Shown piece after piece: positions 19,431 through 27,516 of a stretch of DNA of 64,000 nucleotides. The stretch comes from Bacteroides sp. An322 (GTDB lineage Bacteria; Bacteroidota; Bacteroidia; Bacteroidales; Bacteroidaceae): positions 62,001 to 126,000 of the forward strand of contig NZ_NFIN01000007.1 in the NCBI RefSeq assembly GCF_002161765.1, written 5' to 3'. Position numbers and translations under genes: made by a program. Positions within the stretch are counted from its first letter, which is position 1. The number at the start of each line of letters is the position of its first letter. Under the pieces are notes generated by a model. That model was not told where the DNA came from, did not search any database, and worked only from the letters and a program-made list of their open reading frames with translations.

Positions 19431-20918
19431 ATGAATCAACAAAAACAGAACGGTAATCTCATCGCAATCATCACCATGTTTTTCCTTTTTGCGATGATCT
19501 CTTTCGTTACCAATCTTGCCGCCCCGTTCGGCACTATTTGGAAAAACCAATATGCGGGAGCTAACACATTAGGCATGATGGGGAACATGATGAACTTCCT
19601 CGCTTATCTGTTTATGGGTATTCCGGCAGGAAACATGCTGGTGAAAATCGGATATAAGAAAACTGCTCTTATCGCAATGGCGGTAGGTTTCTTAGGATTG
19701 TTTACCCAGTATCTTTCAAGCTTGATAGGAGCTGATGTAGCAGTATTCAGCATGGGCGAATACAGCATCAAACTGAACTTCATCATCTATTTGCTGGGCG
19801 CGTTTATCTGCGGTTTTTGCGTATGTATGCTTAATACAGTCGTAAATCCGATGCTGAATCTGTTAGGCGGTGGAGGTAATAAAGGCAACCAGCTGATTCA
19901 AGCCGGCGGTGCCTTGAACTCTTTGTCAGGTACACTGACCCCGTTGTTTGTCGGTGTATTGATTGGAACCGTTACGCCTGAGACTGCTATGTCCGACGTG
20001 ACTCCTTTGCTTTTCATCGCCATGGGCGTATTCCTCCTTTCCTTTATTGTTATTTTGTTTGTGGCTATTCCCGAACCCCACTTGCATAAAGGAAATGTAA
20101 AAGAAGAAAAGTTCAGCCACAGCCCGTGGAGTTTCCGCCATACGGTATTAGGTGTTTTCGGTATCTTCGTTTATGTAGGCATCGAAATCGGTATTCCGGG
20201 TACGTTAAACTTCTATTTAGCAGACGCTTCGGATAAAGGGGCAGGCATTTTGTTCAATGGCGCGGCTATCGGTGGAGCCATTGCCGCTATTTATTGGCTG
20301 CTCATGTTGGTAGGACGTCTTACGAGTACCATTATCAGTGGAAAAGTTTCTACCCGCACCCAGCTGATTACAGTATCTGCTACAGCTATCCTTTTCATTG
20401 TCTTCGCTATCTTTATTCCGAAGAATGTAGGTATCAACGTACCGAAAATCGTTTATGACCCGATTGCCAAGACCTCTGAAATACTGACAGAAGCCAAAGT
20501 TCCAGAGGCTACAATCAGTGCGATTATCGCTGACCCGTCAGGTGCAAACCTGCAACAACACGAAGCGGAATTGGCTCAAGCCAACTTGAAATTGTCGGAC
20601 ATCGAAGGTTCATTGAAGACTCCGAAAGTACCGGTGAGCGCTTTGTTCCTCGTACTTTGCGGCTTGTGCACATCCATTATGTGGGGAGGAATCTTCAACC
20701 TTGCCGTAGAAGGATTAGGAAAATATACTGCCCAGGCATCCGGTATCTTCATGATGATGGTTGTGGGCGGAGGTATCTTCCCGTTGCTGCAACAAGTCAT
20801 TTCCGACTCAATTGGCTATATGGCAAGTTATTGGCTCATCGTTGCGATGTTGGCATACCTGCTGTATTATGGACTGATAGGATGTAAAAACGTCAATAAA
20901 GACATTCCAGTAGACTAA
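19431..20918 (+). CDS. MFS sugar transporter, probably galactose/glucose uptake
   Basis: This 495-residue polytopic inner-membrane protein has about twelve hydrophobic spans. It resembles the FucP/GluP-type sugar:proton symporters (FLFAMISFVTNLAAPFG in span 1, FLAYLFMGIPAGNMLVKIGYKK between spans 2 and 3). Its position between galM and galK makes galactose the likely substrate. An oddity is a charged, non-membrane insertion of about 70 residues between two late spans (around residues 330-400, containing AKVPEATISAIIADPSG and QAELAQ-type helix sequence), absent from ordinary members of the family as I know them. The insertion is in frame and uses normal codons. Confidence 0.9.
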   Translation: MNQQKQNGNLIAIITMFFLFAMISFVTNLAAPFGTIWKNQYAGANTLGMMGNMMNFLAYLFMGIPAGNMLVKIGYKKTALIAMAVGFLGLFTQYLSSLIGADVAVFSMGEYSIKLNFIIYLLGAFICGFCVCMLNTVVNPMLNLLGGGGNKGNQLIQAGGALNSLSGTLTPLFVGVLIGTVTPETAMSDVTPLLFIAMGVFLLSFIVILFVAIPEPHLHKGNVKEEKFSHSPWSFRHTVLGVFGIFVYVGIEIGIPGTLNFYLADASDKGAGILFNGAAIGGAIAAIYWLLMLVGRLTSTIISGKVSTRTQLITVSATAILFIVFAIFIPKNVGINVPKIVYDPIAKTSEILTEAKVPEATISAIIADPSGANLQQHEAELAQANLKLSDIEGSLKTPKVPVSALFLVLCGLCTSIMWGGIFNLAVEGLGKYTAQASGIFMMMVVGGGIFPLLQQVISDSIGYMASYWLIVAMLAYLLYYGLIGCKNVNKDIPVD

Positions 20919-20950
20919 ATTATTTATTAACCCTTTAATTATAAAATACC

Positions 20951-22105
20951 ATGGATATAGATTTTGTAAGAAGCCGCTTCATCAAACACTTTGATGGAAC
21001 AACAGGAGCTATTTATACTTCACCGGGACGTATCAACCTCATTGGCGAACATACTGATTATAACGGCGGATTCGTATTCCCCGGTGCAGTAGACAAAGGC
21101 ATTACTGCCGAAATCAAGCCTAACGGAACCGATAAGGTTTGCGCTTATTCAATCGACCTGAAAGATTACGTAGAATTTGGCTTGAAAGAAGAAGATGCTC
21201 CAAAGGCAAGTTGGGCACGTTACATTTTCGGTGTATGCCGCGAAATGATTAAACGTGGAGTAGACGTAAAAGGTTTCAATACTGCATTTGCAGGCGATGT
21301 TCCATTGGGAGCAGGTATGTCATCTTCTGCAGCACTCGAATCTACCTTTGCATTTGCATTGAACGATTTGTTCGGTGAGAATAAAGTTGACAAGTTCGAA
21401 TTGGCTAAAGTCGGTCAGGCTACAGAACACAACTATTGCGGTGTAAACTGCGGTATCATGGACCAGTTCGCTTCTGTATTCGGTAAAGAAGGACATTTGA
21501 TGCGTCTGGATTGCCGTTCACTGGAATACAAGTATTATCCGTTCCATCCGGAAGGCTATCGTTTGGTTTTGGTTGATTCAGTCGTAAAACACGAATTGGC
21601 GTCTTCGGCTTACAACAAACGCCGCCAAAGCTGCGAAAATGTAGTAGCCGCTATCAAGAAGAACCATCCGGAAGTGGAATTCTTGCGCGATTGCAACATG
21701 GATATGCTGAACGAAGTGAAAGCAAACGTATCTGAAGAAGACTACAAGCGTGCGGAATATGTCATCGAAGAAATCCAACGTGTATTGGATGTCTGCGATG
21801 CTTTGGAACGTGGCGACTATGAAACCGTAGGACAAAAGATGTTCGAAACTCACCACGGCATGAGCAAGCTGTATGAAGTAAGCTGCGAAGAACTCGACTT
21901 CCTGAACGACATCGCTTTCGATTGCGGCGTAACAGGCTCGCGTGTCATGGGCGGCGGATTCGGCGGATGCACCATCAACTTGGTTAAGAACGAGTTGTAT
22001 GAAACATTCATCACCACTGCCAAAGAACAGTTCAAGAAGAAATTCGGACGTTCACCCAAAGTATATGACGTAGTTATCAGCGACGGTTCACACCGCGTTT
22101 GCTAA
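20951..22105 (+). CDS. galK: galactokinase
   Basis: This 384-residue GHMP-family kinase phosphorylates galactose at C1, the first step of the Leloir pathway. The galactokinase signature GRINLIGEHTDYNGG is near residues 28-42. The ATP-binding GHMP motif PLGAGMSSSAALE is near residue 120. The C-terminal motif is GSRVMGGGFGGCTINLV. Length is as expected. It is the last gene of the galM-transporter-galK group and is followed by a strong terminator. galT and galE are not in this window. Confidence 0.97.
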   Translation: MDIDFVRSRFIKHFDGTTGAIYTSPGRINLIGEHTDYNGGFVFPGAVDKGITAEIKPNGTDKVCAYSIDLKDYVEFGLKEEDAPKASWARYIFGVCREMIKRGVDVKGFNTAFAGDVPLGAGMSSSAALESTFAFALNDLFGENKVDKFELAKVGQATEHNYCGVNCGIMDQFASVFGKEGHLMRLDCRSLEYKYYPFHPEGYRLVLVDSVVKHELASSAYNKRRQSCENVVAAIKKNHPEVEFLRDCNMDMLNEVKANVSEEDYKRAEYVIEEIQRVLDVCDALERGDYETVGQKMFETHHGMSKLYEVSCEELDFLNDIAFDCGVTGSRVMGGGFGGCTINLVKNELYETFITTAKEQFKKKFGRSPKVYDVVISDGSHRVC

Positions 22106-22128
22106 GGACCGATAGTAAATTAACTTCA

Positions 22129-22176
22129 TAATGAGGCTGTGTCAAAATAAAATTTGATATAGCCTCATTATTTTTT
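22129..22176 (+). terminator. rho-independent terminator after galK
   Basis: TAATGAGGCT (22129-22138) and AGCCTCATTA (22161-22170) are perfectly complementary and are followed directly by TTTTTT. The end of the left stem and the loop (22137-22157) are a 21-base sequence that recurs exactly at 9809-9829. Confidence 0.85.
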
Positions 22177-22289
22177 ACTCAAACCGTTAATAAGGTATAA
22201 ATAAGAGAATGCAGCAGAATAAAAGCATTATTTTTCAGTATCAATATAGCGATATATAGATATTTATTTCTAATTTTGTAAAAGAATGA

Positions 22290-22397
22290 TTGTACGACTT
22301 ACTACCAGAACTGCCTATGCCCCCAATGGCATTAAAGCAGATAAACAAGTACATACCCAAAAGAGTAAGGAGGAACAGCAATGATACAGAATCTTGA
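22290..22397 (+). pseudogene. remnant of a HipB-like antitoxin, C-terminal end only
   Basis: The frame from 22290 to the TGA at 22395-22397 reads LYDLLPELPMPPMALKQ and later PKRVRRNS. This parallels the C-terminus of the intact HipB on the other strand (IDYILPELPESPYLM... then QRVRHSK). An in-frame TGA directly precedes it and no HTH part remains, so it is a 3' fragment. It overlaps the start of the HipA-like fragment at 22381, the close arrangement expected of a hipBA operon. The 110 bases before it (22177-22286) show no gene; a TAATTTTG -7-like box is at 22271-22278. Confidence 0.6.
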
Positions 22398-22443
22398 CGT
22401 TTTCCTATGGGGAAATAAAGTATCGAATAGAGAAATTAGATGA
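22381..22443 (+). pseudogene. remnant of a HipA-like toxin, N-terminal start only
   Basis: An ATG at 22381 opens a 20-codon frame reading MIQNLDVFLWGNKV, then stops at 22441-22443. The intact HipA on the opposite strand begins MVQSLKVILWGEEI, so the fragment is recognisably the first strand of a HipA N-terminal domain. The AAGGAGGA-like sequence at about 22368-22375 would be its ribosome-binding site. The rest of the gene is gone. Confidence 0.6.
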
Positions 22444-22520
22444 CAGCTGATTTAACGCTATTCCTTTCTGAATATTTGTCAGGCGGCAACTGACAAAAAT
22501 GCATACGGCTTCGATGGCAA

Positions 22521-22560
22521 ACAAAGCCTGCTTCGTTCGTCTTCGAAGCAGGCTTTGTCA
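22521..22560 (-). terminator. strong 15-bp hairpin, probably a minus-strand terminator
   Basis: ACAAAGCCTGCTTCG (22521-22535) and its exact complement (22544-22558) surround an 8-base loop. On the minus strand it begins at the stop codon of the small open frame at 22558-22677 and is followed by TTTG. A weaker hairpin (TTTGTCAG...CTGACAAA, 22475-22497) lies next to it. Confidence 0.6.
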
Positions 22561-22677
22561 GTTATTGAAGCCAAGTCCGTTTTCAATCCCAGTTACAAGA
22601 CTCTTTATTTCATTTCCCGTAATGTTTGAGACAGCCTCTTTATGTATGATTATCTTTTCTATTAGAGGTTTCCGAAG
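22558..22677 (-). pseudogene. short minus-strand open frame, possible gene fragment
   Basis: Reading leftwards from an in-frame TAA at 22680-22678, 39 codons are open to a TGA at 22560-22558. The translation includes PLIEKIIIHKEAVSN and EIKSLVTGIENGLGFNN, which has a protein-like composition. A strong hairpin coincides with its stop codon, as expected at a true gene end. There is no start codon downstream of the TAA, so it looks like the 3' end of a broken gene. I cannot assign a family. Confidence 0.3.
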
Positions 22678-22729
22678 TTATGGTTTCATCAAACAATCTG
22701 TGTCTCTGTATTTATTTTTCAGCCATAAA

Positions 22730-24220
22730 TCAGAGATTAAAATATTTTTCAACCATATCCTTGAGCTGATGCGGGGATAGATTTGCGATTCCAACCGATT
22801 CTATAAGTGAAAACTCTTCCTTATTTTTACCTATAACAAACTTCCGTTCCCGACCGTCTATTTCGGCAAGCAAATGAAAGTTTCCCTTATATGCTTGCTC
22901 CACACGGATATTCTTTACGACATGTCCGTTTATTAAGACTTCGAATGTACGGGTTATTTCTTCCAACTCTCCCCAGGATTTCAAATGACCGACTATGGTA
23001 GTTTCCACACGCCCTATCCATTGCTCTGCCACACCACATTGAGTAGCAACCGTGCGGAATTGTTTTAAAGCATTAACAATATCCCGTATGATTGCATCAG
23101 GCCGACGTATGCCATTGTCTTTAGCAAACTGAATAACATCATCGCGCGTAATATCCCGAAGTTTTGCCCTAATATACATGCAATGTTCTTCATTGGGCAA
23201 AAATCCTCCGCTGTCAACGATATAAGTCATATCGTATGCCGGAGACAAACGCCACGCACCATCCTCACTCATAACAAATGAAAAATTCTTATTATGGTCG
23301 TCCGTGTTGTTTGCCAAGACATTAAAGACCATCCTGCGGAATACCTCATTACAATCAGTTTCAGGCAAATGGAGCTTGCGGCACACTGCAATCAATTGTT
23401 CGTAACTATCCGCATCGGGACTAACAGCAGCCAAAGTTTGTATGTGAACCTTCTTGCCATCCTTACGGTCAAAGCGTTTGGTCATGAAATGATTATTCCC
23501 ATCCACCTGATATAATTCCGAAGGCATCATATTGATGCCTGCCATAGTAGCCAATTCATAATAAGCCATTTCCAACTCTGCCGAACAATAGTGTGAATTA
23601 CCAAATTTAACCAAGAAGTAATCAAAATCCTCCAAGCCGGAAATCTGCCCGCTACGTATCTCTCCATTCTTCCGATTAATGGCAACAATGGCTTTAGGTT
23701 GACGCCCACCAGCAGAAGTACCAACCGTAAGCAAAGACTGCATTGTAATTGACTCTTCGGGCAAGATTCTGGCATTTGCCCTTTCCGTAAATATTCGTTC
23801 CGCTAAATTGGCTAACGACTTAATATCTATCTTTTCCGCCTTGCGTTCTCTCGAAACCTCAGGCAAAAACTCCAAGGCTCCCATTCCACGTTTCCCTATA
23901 AATGAAAGCTTGTCAAGAGGAGTAATATCTGCATTGGACAGGTGATTCTGTTGACGCCACAAATCAAACAATTGATTTCCCCAAGCGTCAGGCAACGAAT
24001 CGGCAACGAACGATGGCAACTTTTGATAGATTTTGGCATCTTCTCCCCAAATAGGTGTAAGTCCTCTTACTCCATTAATAGGTGCTACCAACGGAAATAT
24101 ATCCAAGCCTTTCTTTAAGAAGACCGGATTATACATAAAGTAAGATAACCTGCGTCTGCCATCCCAAGCTAATCTGCCAATTTCTTCACCCCAAAGAATC
24201 ACTTTTAGAGACTGTACCAT
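22730..24220 (-). CDS. hipA: HipA-family serine/threonine kinase toxin with C-terminal extension
   Basis: This 496-residue protein has the HipA N-terminal domain (MVQSLKVILWGEEIGRL) and the kinase core. It shows GKRGMGALEFLPE near the HipA-specific substrate loop, a Gly-rich loop (GTSAGGRQPKAIVAI), and the catalytic segment ANNTDDHNKNFSFV with the metal-binding SPAYDMT. In other systems HipA kinases phosphorylate tRNA synthetases and halt growth. E. coli HipA has 440 residues; here about 85 extra C-terminal residues (from about 412, containing FEVLINGHVV and FVIGKNKEEFSL) form an added region of unknown role. The gene starts 9 bases after hipB in the same operon. Decayed parts of a second hipBA lie beyond its 3' end. 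Confidence 0.9.
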   Translation of the reverse strand: MVQSLKVILWGEEIGRLAWDGRRRLSYFMYNPVFLKKGLDIFPLVAPINGVRGLTPIWGEDAKIYQKLPSFVADSLPDAWGNQLFDLWRQQNHLSNADITPLDKLSFIGKRGMGALEFLPEVSRERKAEKIDIKSLANLAERIFTERANARILPEESITMQSLLTVGTSAGGRQPKAIVAINRKNGEIRSGQISGLEDFDYFLVKFGNSHYCSAELEMAYYELATMAGINMMPSELYQVDGNNHFMTKRFDRKDGKKVHIQTLAAVSPDADSYEQLIAVCRKLHLPETDCNEVFRRMVFNVLANNTDDHNKNFSFVMSEDGAWRLSPAYDMTYIVDSGGFLPNEEHCMYIRAKLRDITRDDVIQFAKDNGIRRPDAIIRDIVNALKQFRTVATQCGVAEQWIGRVETTIVGHLKSWGELEEITRTFEVLINGHVVKNIRVEQAYKGNFHLLAEIDGRERKFVIGKNKEEFSLIESVGIANLSPHQLKDMVEKYFNL

Positions 24221-24229
24221 AAGTTTATG

Positions 24230-24538
24230 CTATTTAGAATGTCTGACACGTTGCGCCTTTTTATCATCCTTACGCATCAGATAAGGAGATTCAGGCAGTT
24301 CGGGAAGAATATAATCTATTGTATTAATCTGTCCGACTGTTTTTAGCAACACAATAAATGTTGACAAGGAAATGTTACCGGCTGTACCATTCTCAAATTT
24401 ATGGATGGTTGTAAGCCCGATACCTGATTGCTCCGAAACGTCTTTTTGAGTAAGATTGCAACGTATTCTGTATTCTTTAAACCGAGTACCCAACAGTCTG
24501 ACAAGCTCTGGAGTGGAGTATTCATAAAAATCTTTCAT
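24230..24538 (-). CDS. hipB: HipB-like antitoxin, XRE-family HTH
   Basis: This 102-residue protein has a helix-turn-helix of the Cro/CI type in its middle (FKEYRIRCNLTQKDVSEQSG followed by IGLTTIHKFENG). A basic C-terminal tail follows (KKAQRVRHSK), typical of Bacteroidetes HipB partners. It would bind the operon promoter and neutralise HipA. It lies 9 bases upstream of hipA, with a -7 box 84 bases before its start. Confidence 0.88.
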   Translation of the reverse strand: MKDFYEYSTPELVRLLGTRFKEYRIRCNLTQKDVSEQSGIGLTTIHKFENGTAGNISLSTFIVLLKTVGQINTIDYILPELPESPYLMRKDDKKAQRVRHSK

Positions 24539-24621
24539 ATCATCTGCATTTATATATCACTATAATGATAATTAAGCGTGTAATTACCCATTAACTTTCA
24601 CCATAATGAAGATTATAAATG

Positions 24622-24629
24622 CAAATATA
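24622..24629 (-). promoter_or_regulatory. -7 box for hipBA (TATATTTG on the minus strand)
   Basis: The minus strand reads TATATTTGC, matching TAnnTTTG, 84 bases before the hipB start. Between it and the gene lies CACTATAATGATAATTAAGC-like AT-rich sequence with short dyads (ATTATAGTG region) that could serve as HipB operators. Confidence 0.55.
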
Positions 24630-24696
24630 CAGAATTTACTTGAAGCAAACTATTTTTCTGGGAAAAGTTTAATAATCAAACGACAATAATTGATTG

Positions 24697-24837
24697 ACGG
24701 CTCTTTCATTTAAAATGCTACGCATTAGCCAAATACCTGTAGGGGCAGGGTTTGCCTGCCCGAATGCGTCCACAGATATATCCGTTGATGTATCAGGGCG
24801 GGCAAACCCCGCCCCTACGGTTAAATGGAAGAGCCGT
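24697..24837. repeat. GTAGGGGC dyad element nested in a terminator-like hairpin
   Basis: The outer arms ACGGCTCTTTCATTTAA (24697-24713) and its complement with one mismatch (24821-24837) enclose an inner dyad. The inner arms start GTAGGGGCAGGGTTTGCC (24739-24761) and pair with 24796-24818 with two mismatches. GAATGC follows the left inner arm, as in the copy at 34237. It starts 16 bases beyond the stop of the permease gene at 24853, so it may be that gene's 3' hairpin. Nothing else is seen in the 24539-24852 gap except the hipBA promoter. Confidence 0.75.
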
Positions 24838-24852
24838 AACCTCAATAAAGCT

Positions 24853-26100
24853 TTATTCGAAACGGATGGAACGTGCCGGAAGAATACAGCTGATGAGATA
24901 AGAAGGCCCGACCAACATCCATACGGATACAACCAATGTGCCTATATTCAGCAACAGCCATATCCACACATTCAACTCGATAGGTACAGCATCGATGTAA
25001 TATACCGCAGGATCTAATTTTATCGGATGAAAGAAGTATTGCACACCGCAACAAGCCAACGCTAAAACATTCCCCCACAACATGCCTTTGCGGATTAAAA
25101 ACACGGCAAGCGTCAGAAACACCTTACGGACAGATGTATTATCCGCCCCCAAGGCTTTCAAGACACCTATCATATTGGTGCGTTCTAAAATAATGATAAG
25201 CAATCCGGATATCATGGTGAAGCCTGCTACGCCTACCATCAGAATAAGAATCACCCACACATTGACATCCAACAAACCGAGCCAGGCAAAAATCTGAGGA
25301 TAAACCTCTTCTACCGTTTGCGAATAATATTTTCCTCCATATTTATCAGTCCGTTCATTGAAAAACAGAAGCAATTGCTCATTGGTTTCATTCAAACGGG
25401 CATAATCATCTACACTGACCTCCAATCCTCCTACCTGCCCCTCTTTCCAAGAGTTCAAACGCACCACTGTACGCAAGTCGGTCAGCAGAAACAAATCATC
25501 ATACGAGGAAAAATTAGTCTGGTAAATGCCCGCAACGGTCAAACGGCGTGCCCGGACATTGTTTTCTACATAATAAGTATAGAGTTTATCCCCGACTTTG
25601 ACGCCTAACCGGTCTGCAATAGCCTTCGAGACCAACGCTTGAGAAGAAGAAACCGAATCGGTAAAAACAGGGATTTCGCCTTCAATCAAATGACGCTGAA
25701 GAAAAGACATGTCATACTCCTGCCCTACTCCCTTCAGCACAATCCCTTGGAAATTATCGGAAGTCATAATCATGCCGGGCTTGGTAGCATAACGCTGCAC
25801 ATGCTTCACGCCCGGCATATCTTTCAAAATCGACATCAGGCTATCATCGCCTACAATGGGAGTCACCTGATACGACTGCGCCTCATCCAAGCTCGTAATC
25901 AGGATATCCGAGCCTAACCCGATAACCTTATCGCGCACTTCATGCTTAAATCCGATGACTACCGCCACCGAAATAATCATGACCGCCAAGCCTATAGCAA
26001 TTCCTGCTATAGCGATACGGACCGCCGGCTTCGAGACACTCTTTTCGCCTTCCTCCTTGTTCTTATAAATGCGGCGCGCGATGAAAAGTTTCCAGTTCAT
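24853..26100 (-). CDS. LolC/LolE-type ABC transporter permease
   Basis: This 415-residue inner-membrane protein belongs to the FtsX/LolCE/MacB permease family. It begins MNWKLFIARRIYKNKEEG, the usual start of Bacteroidetes LolE-like proteins. There is one span at about residues 30-55 (VRIAIAGIAIGLAVMIISVAVVIG, in part), a long periplasmic domain, and three late spans (IFAWLGLLDVNVWVILILMV, then two more). In the LolCDE complex such proteins move lipoproteins from the inner membrane towards LolA. No cognate ATPase gene is next to it. The ATG at 26100 lies 2 bases after the aminotransferase stop; an in-frame TTG at 26106 overlapping that stop is less likely. The two genes form an operon. Confidence 0.88.
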   Translation of the reverse strand: MNWKLFIARRIYKNKEEGEKSVSKPAVRIAIAGIAIGLAVMIISVAVVIGFKHEVRDKVIGLGSDILITSLDEAQSYQVTPIVGDDSLMSILKDMPGVKHVQRYATKPGMIMTSDNFQGIVLKGVGQEYDMSFLQRHLIEGEIPVFTDSVSSSQALVSKAIADRLGVKVGDKLYTYYVENNVRARRLTVAGIYQTNFSSYDDLFLLTDLRTVVRLNSWKEGQVGGLEVSVDDYARLNETNEQLLLFFNERTDKYGGKYYSQTVEEVYPQIFAWLGLLDVNVWVILILMVGVAGFTMISGLLIIILERTNMIGVLKALGADNTSVRKVFLTLAVFLIRKGMLWGNVLALACCGVQYFFHPIKLDPAVYYIDAVPIELNVWIWLLLNIGTLVVSVWMLVGPSYLISCILPARSIRFE

Positions 26101-26102
26101 GG

Positions 26103-27305
26103 TCAATCGTCTACCCGTCCGGGATAAGCCTCCAATGCTTTACGAAGCACAAACAAGGCACGCACCAAATCTTCCTTCTTCAACACATACGCCAAACGTA
26201 CTTCGTTCTGACCGGCACCCGGCGTAGTATAGAATCCTGCCGCAGGAGCAAGCATGACGGTTTCGCCTTCGTAATTAAAGTCACTCAAGCACCACGCACA
26301 GAACTTCTCGCTATCGTCTACCGGCAATTTGGCTACGGTATAGAAAGCACCCATCGGTATCGGCGAATAAACTCCGGGGATGCGGTTCAGCCCGTCAATC
26401 AAGCACTTGCGCCGCTCTACGTATTCATCGTACGTCTCGCGCGTGTATTCTTCCGGTTCGTCTAAAGAAGCTTCTGCCGCAATCTGCCCAATCAACGGAG
26501 GACTCAGACGAGCCTGACAGAACTTCATGACCGCCTTACGCACTTCCTTATTCTTTGTTATCAAGGCACCGATACGGATGCCGCATTCCGAATAACGCTT
26601 CGAAACCGAATCAATCAGCACCACATTCTGCTCGATGCCTTCCAAGTGGCATGCCGAAATGTAAGGCGAGCCTGTATAAATAAACTCACGGTACACTTCG
26701 TCCGAGAACAGGAACAAGTCGTATTTCTTCACCAAGTCGCGTATCTGGTTCATTTCGCGGCGTGTATAAAGATAACCGGTAGGATTATTCGGATTACAAA
26801 TCAGGATTCCTTTCGTCCGTTCGTTAATCAGCTCTTCAAACTTCTCTACCTTCGGCAAAGAGAATCCTTCTTCAATGGTAGTCGTGACCGTCCGGATAAC
26901 CGCACCCGCCGATATGGCAAAAGCCATGTAATTGGCGTATGCCGGTTCGGGGACAATGATTTCATCTCCCGGATTCAAGCAACTCATGAAAGCAAACAAT
27001 ACAGCTTCCGAGCCGCCTGTAGTCACGATAATATCATCGGCATCCAAATTGATGTCGTACTTCTTATAATATCCTACAAGCTTCTCACGATAGCTGCGGT
27101 AGCCTTGGCTCGGACTATACTCTAAAACCGTACGGTCTATATGGCGAATCGCTTCAAGGGCCGCTCGTGGAGTGGGAAGGTCTGGCTGACCGATATTCAG
27201 GTGATATACATGAATTCCTCTCTCCTTAGCAGCTTCTGCCAACGGTGCCAACTTACGAATCGGCGACTCCGGCATTTCATTTCCTCGAATGGATATATGT
27301 GGCAT
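26103..27305 (-). CDS. PLP-dependent class I/II aminotransferase
   Basis: This 400-residue fold-type I aminotransferase is of the aspartate/aromatic aminotransferase group. Landmarks are LNIGQPDLPTP (N-terminal substrate region), VTTGGSEAVLFAF, ILICNPNNPTGYLY, FSDEVYREFIY, and the PLP-binding Lys in DSVSKRYSECGIRIG. The substrate cannot be read from sequence. I choose the ATG at 27305 (MPHISIRGNEMP) because an upstream in-frame TTG at 27335 overlaps the -7 promoter box. It is followed within 2 bases by the LolC/E-type permease gene. Confidence 0.92.
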   Translation of the reverse strand: MPHISIRGNEMPESPIRKLAPLAEAAKERGIHVYHLNIGQPDLPTPRAALEAIRHIDRTVLEYSPSQGYRSYREKLVGYYKKYDINLDADDIIVTTGGSEAVLFAFMSCLNPGDEIIVPEPAYANYMAFAISAGAVIRTVTTTIEEGFSLPKVEKFEELINERTKGILICNPNNPTGYLYTRREMNQIRDLVKKYDLFLFSDEVYREFIYTGSPYISACHLEGIEQNVVLIDSVSKRYSECGIRIGALITKNKEVRKAVMKFCQARLSPPLIGQIAAEASLDEPEEYTRETYDEYVERRKCLIDGLNRIPGVYSPIPMGAFYTVAKLPVDDSEKFCAWCLSDFNYEGETVMLAPAAGFYTTPGAGQNEVRLAYVLKKEDLVRALFVLRKALEAYPGRVDD

Positions 27306-27332
27306 AAAATATATGAATTTAAAATATGGTCG

Positions 27333-27340
27333 CAAAGATA
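27333..27340 (-). promoter_or_regulatory. -7 box for the aminotransferase operon (TATCTTTG, minus strand)
   Basis: TATCTTTGC on the minus strand lies 28 bases before the ATG at 27305 and matches TAnnTTTG. It overlaps the alternative TTG start at 27335, which supports the downstream ATG. Confidence 0.65.
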
Positions 27341-27516
27341 AACCGAAAGAATAAAACCCGCAAACATTTCTGCCGAAATAAATGCTATCCTAACCTTAAA
27401 CAGGGACTAAACTCTATCAAAAAACATAAAAACAGCCCCCTTTCTATCGGCTTTTTCAGAAAAAGCCCGTATATTCGTCCTTTGTTAATAGTCGCCTTCA
27501 TTTTAACTTAATAATT

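Noticed and set aside
22499..22780. 93-codon + strand frame downstream of the hip remnants
   Set aside because: It runs through a perfect hairpin and the 3' end of hipA, and the translation shows no motif. The minus strand reads better here.
27306..27335. TTG start for the aminotransferase
   Set aside because: It coincides with the TATCTTTG promoter box; the ATG at 27305 gives a normal N-terminus.
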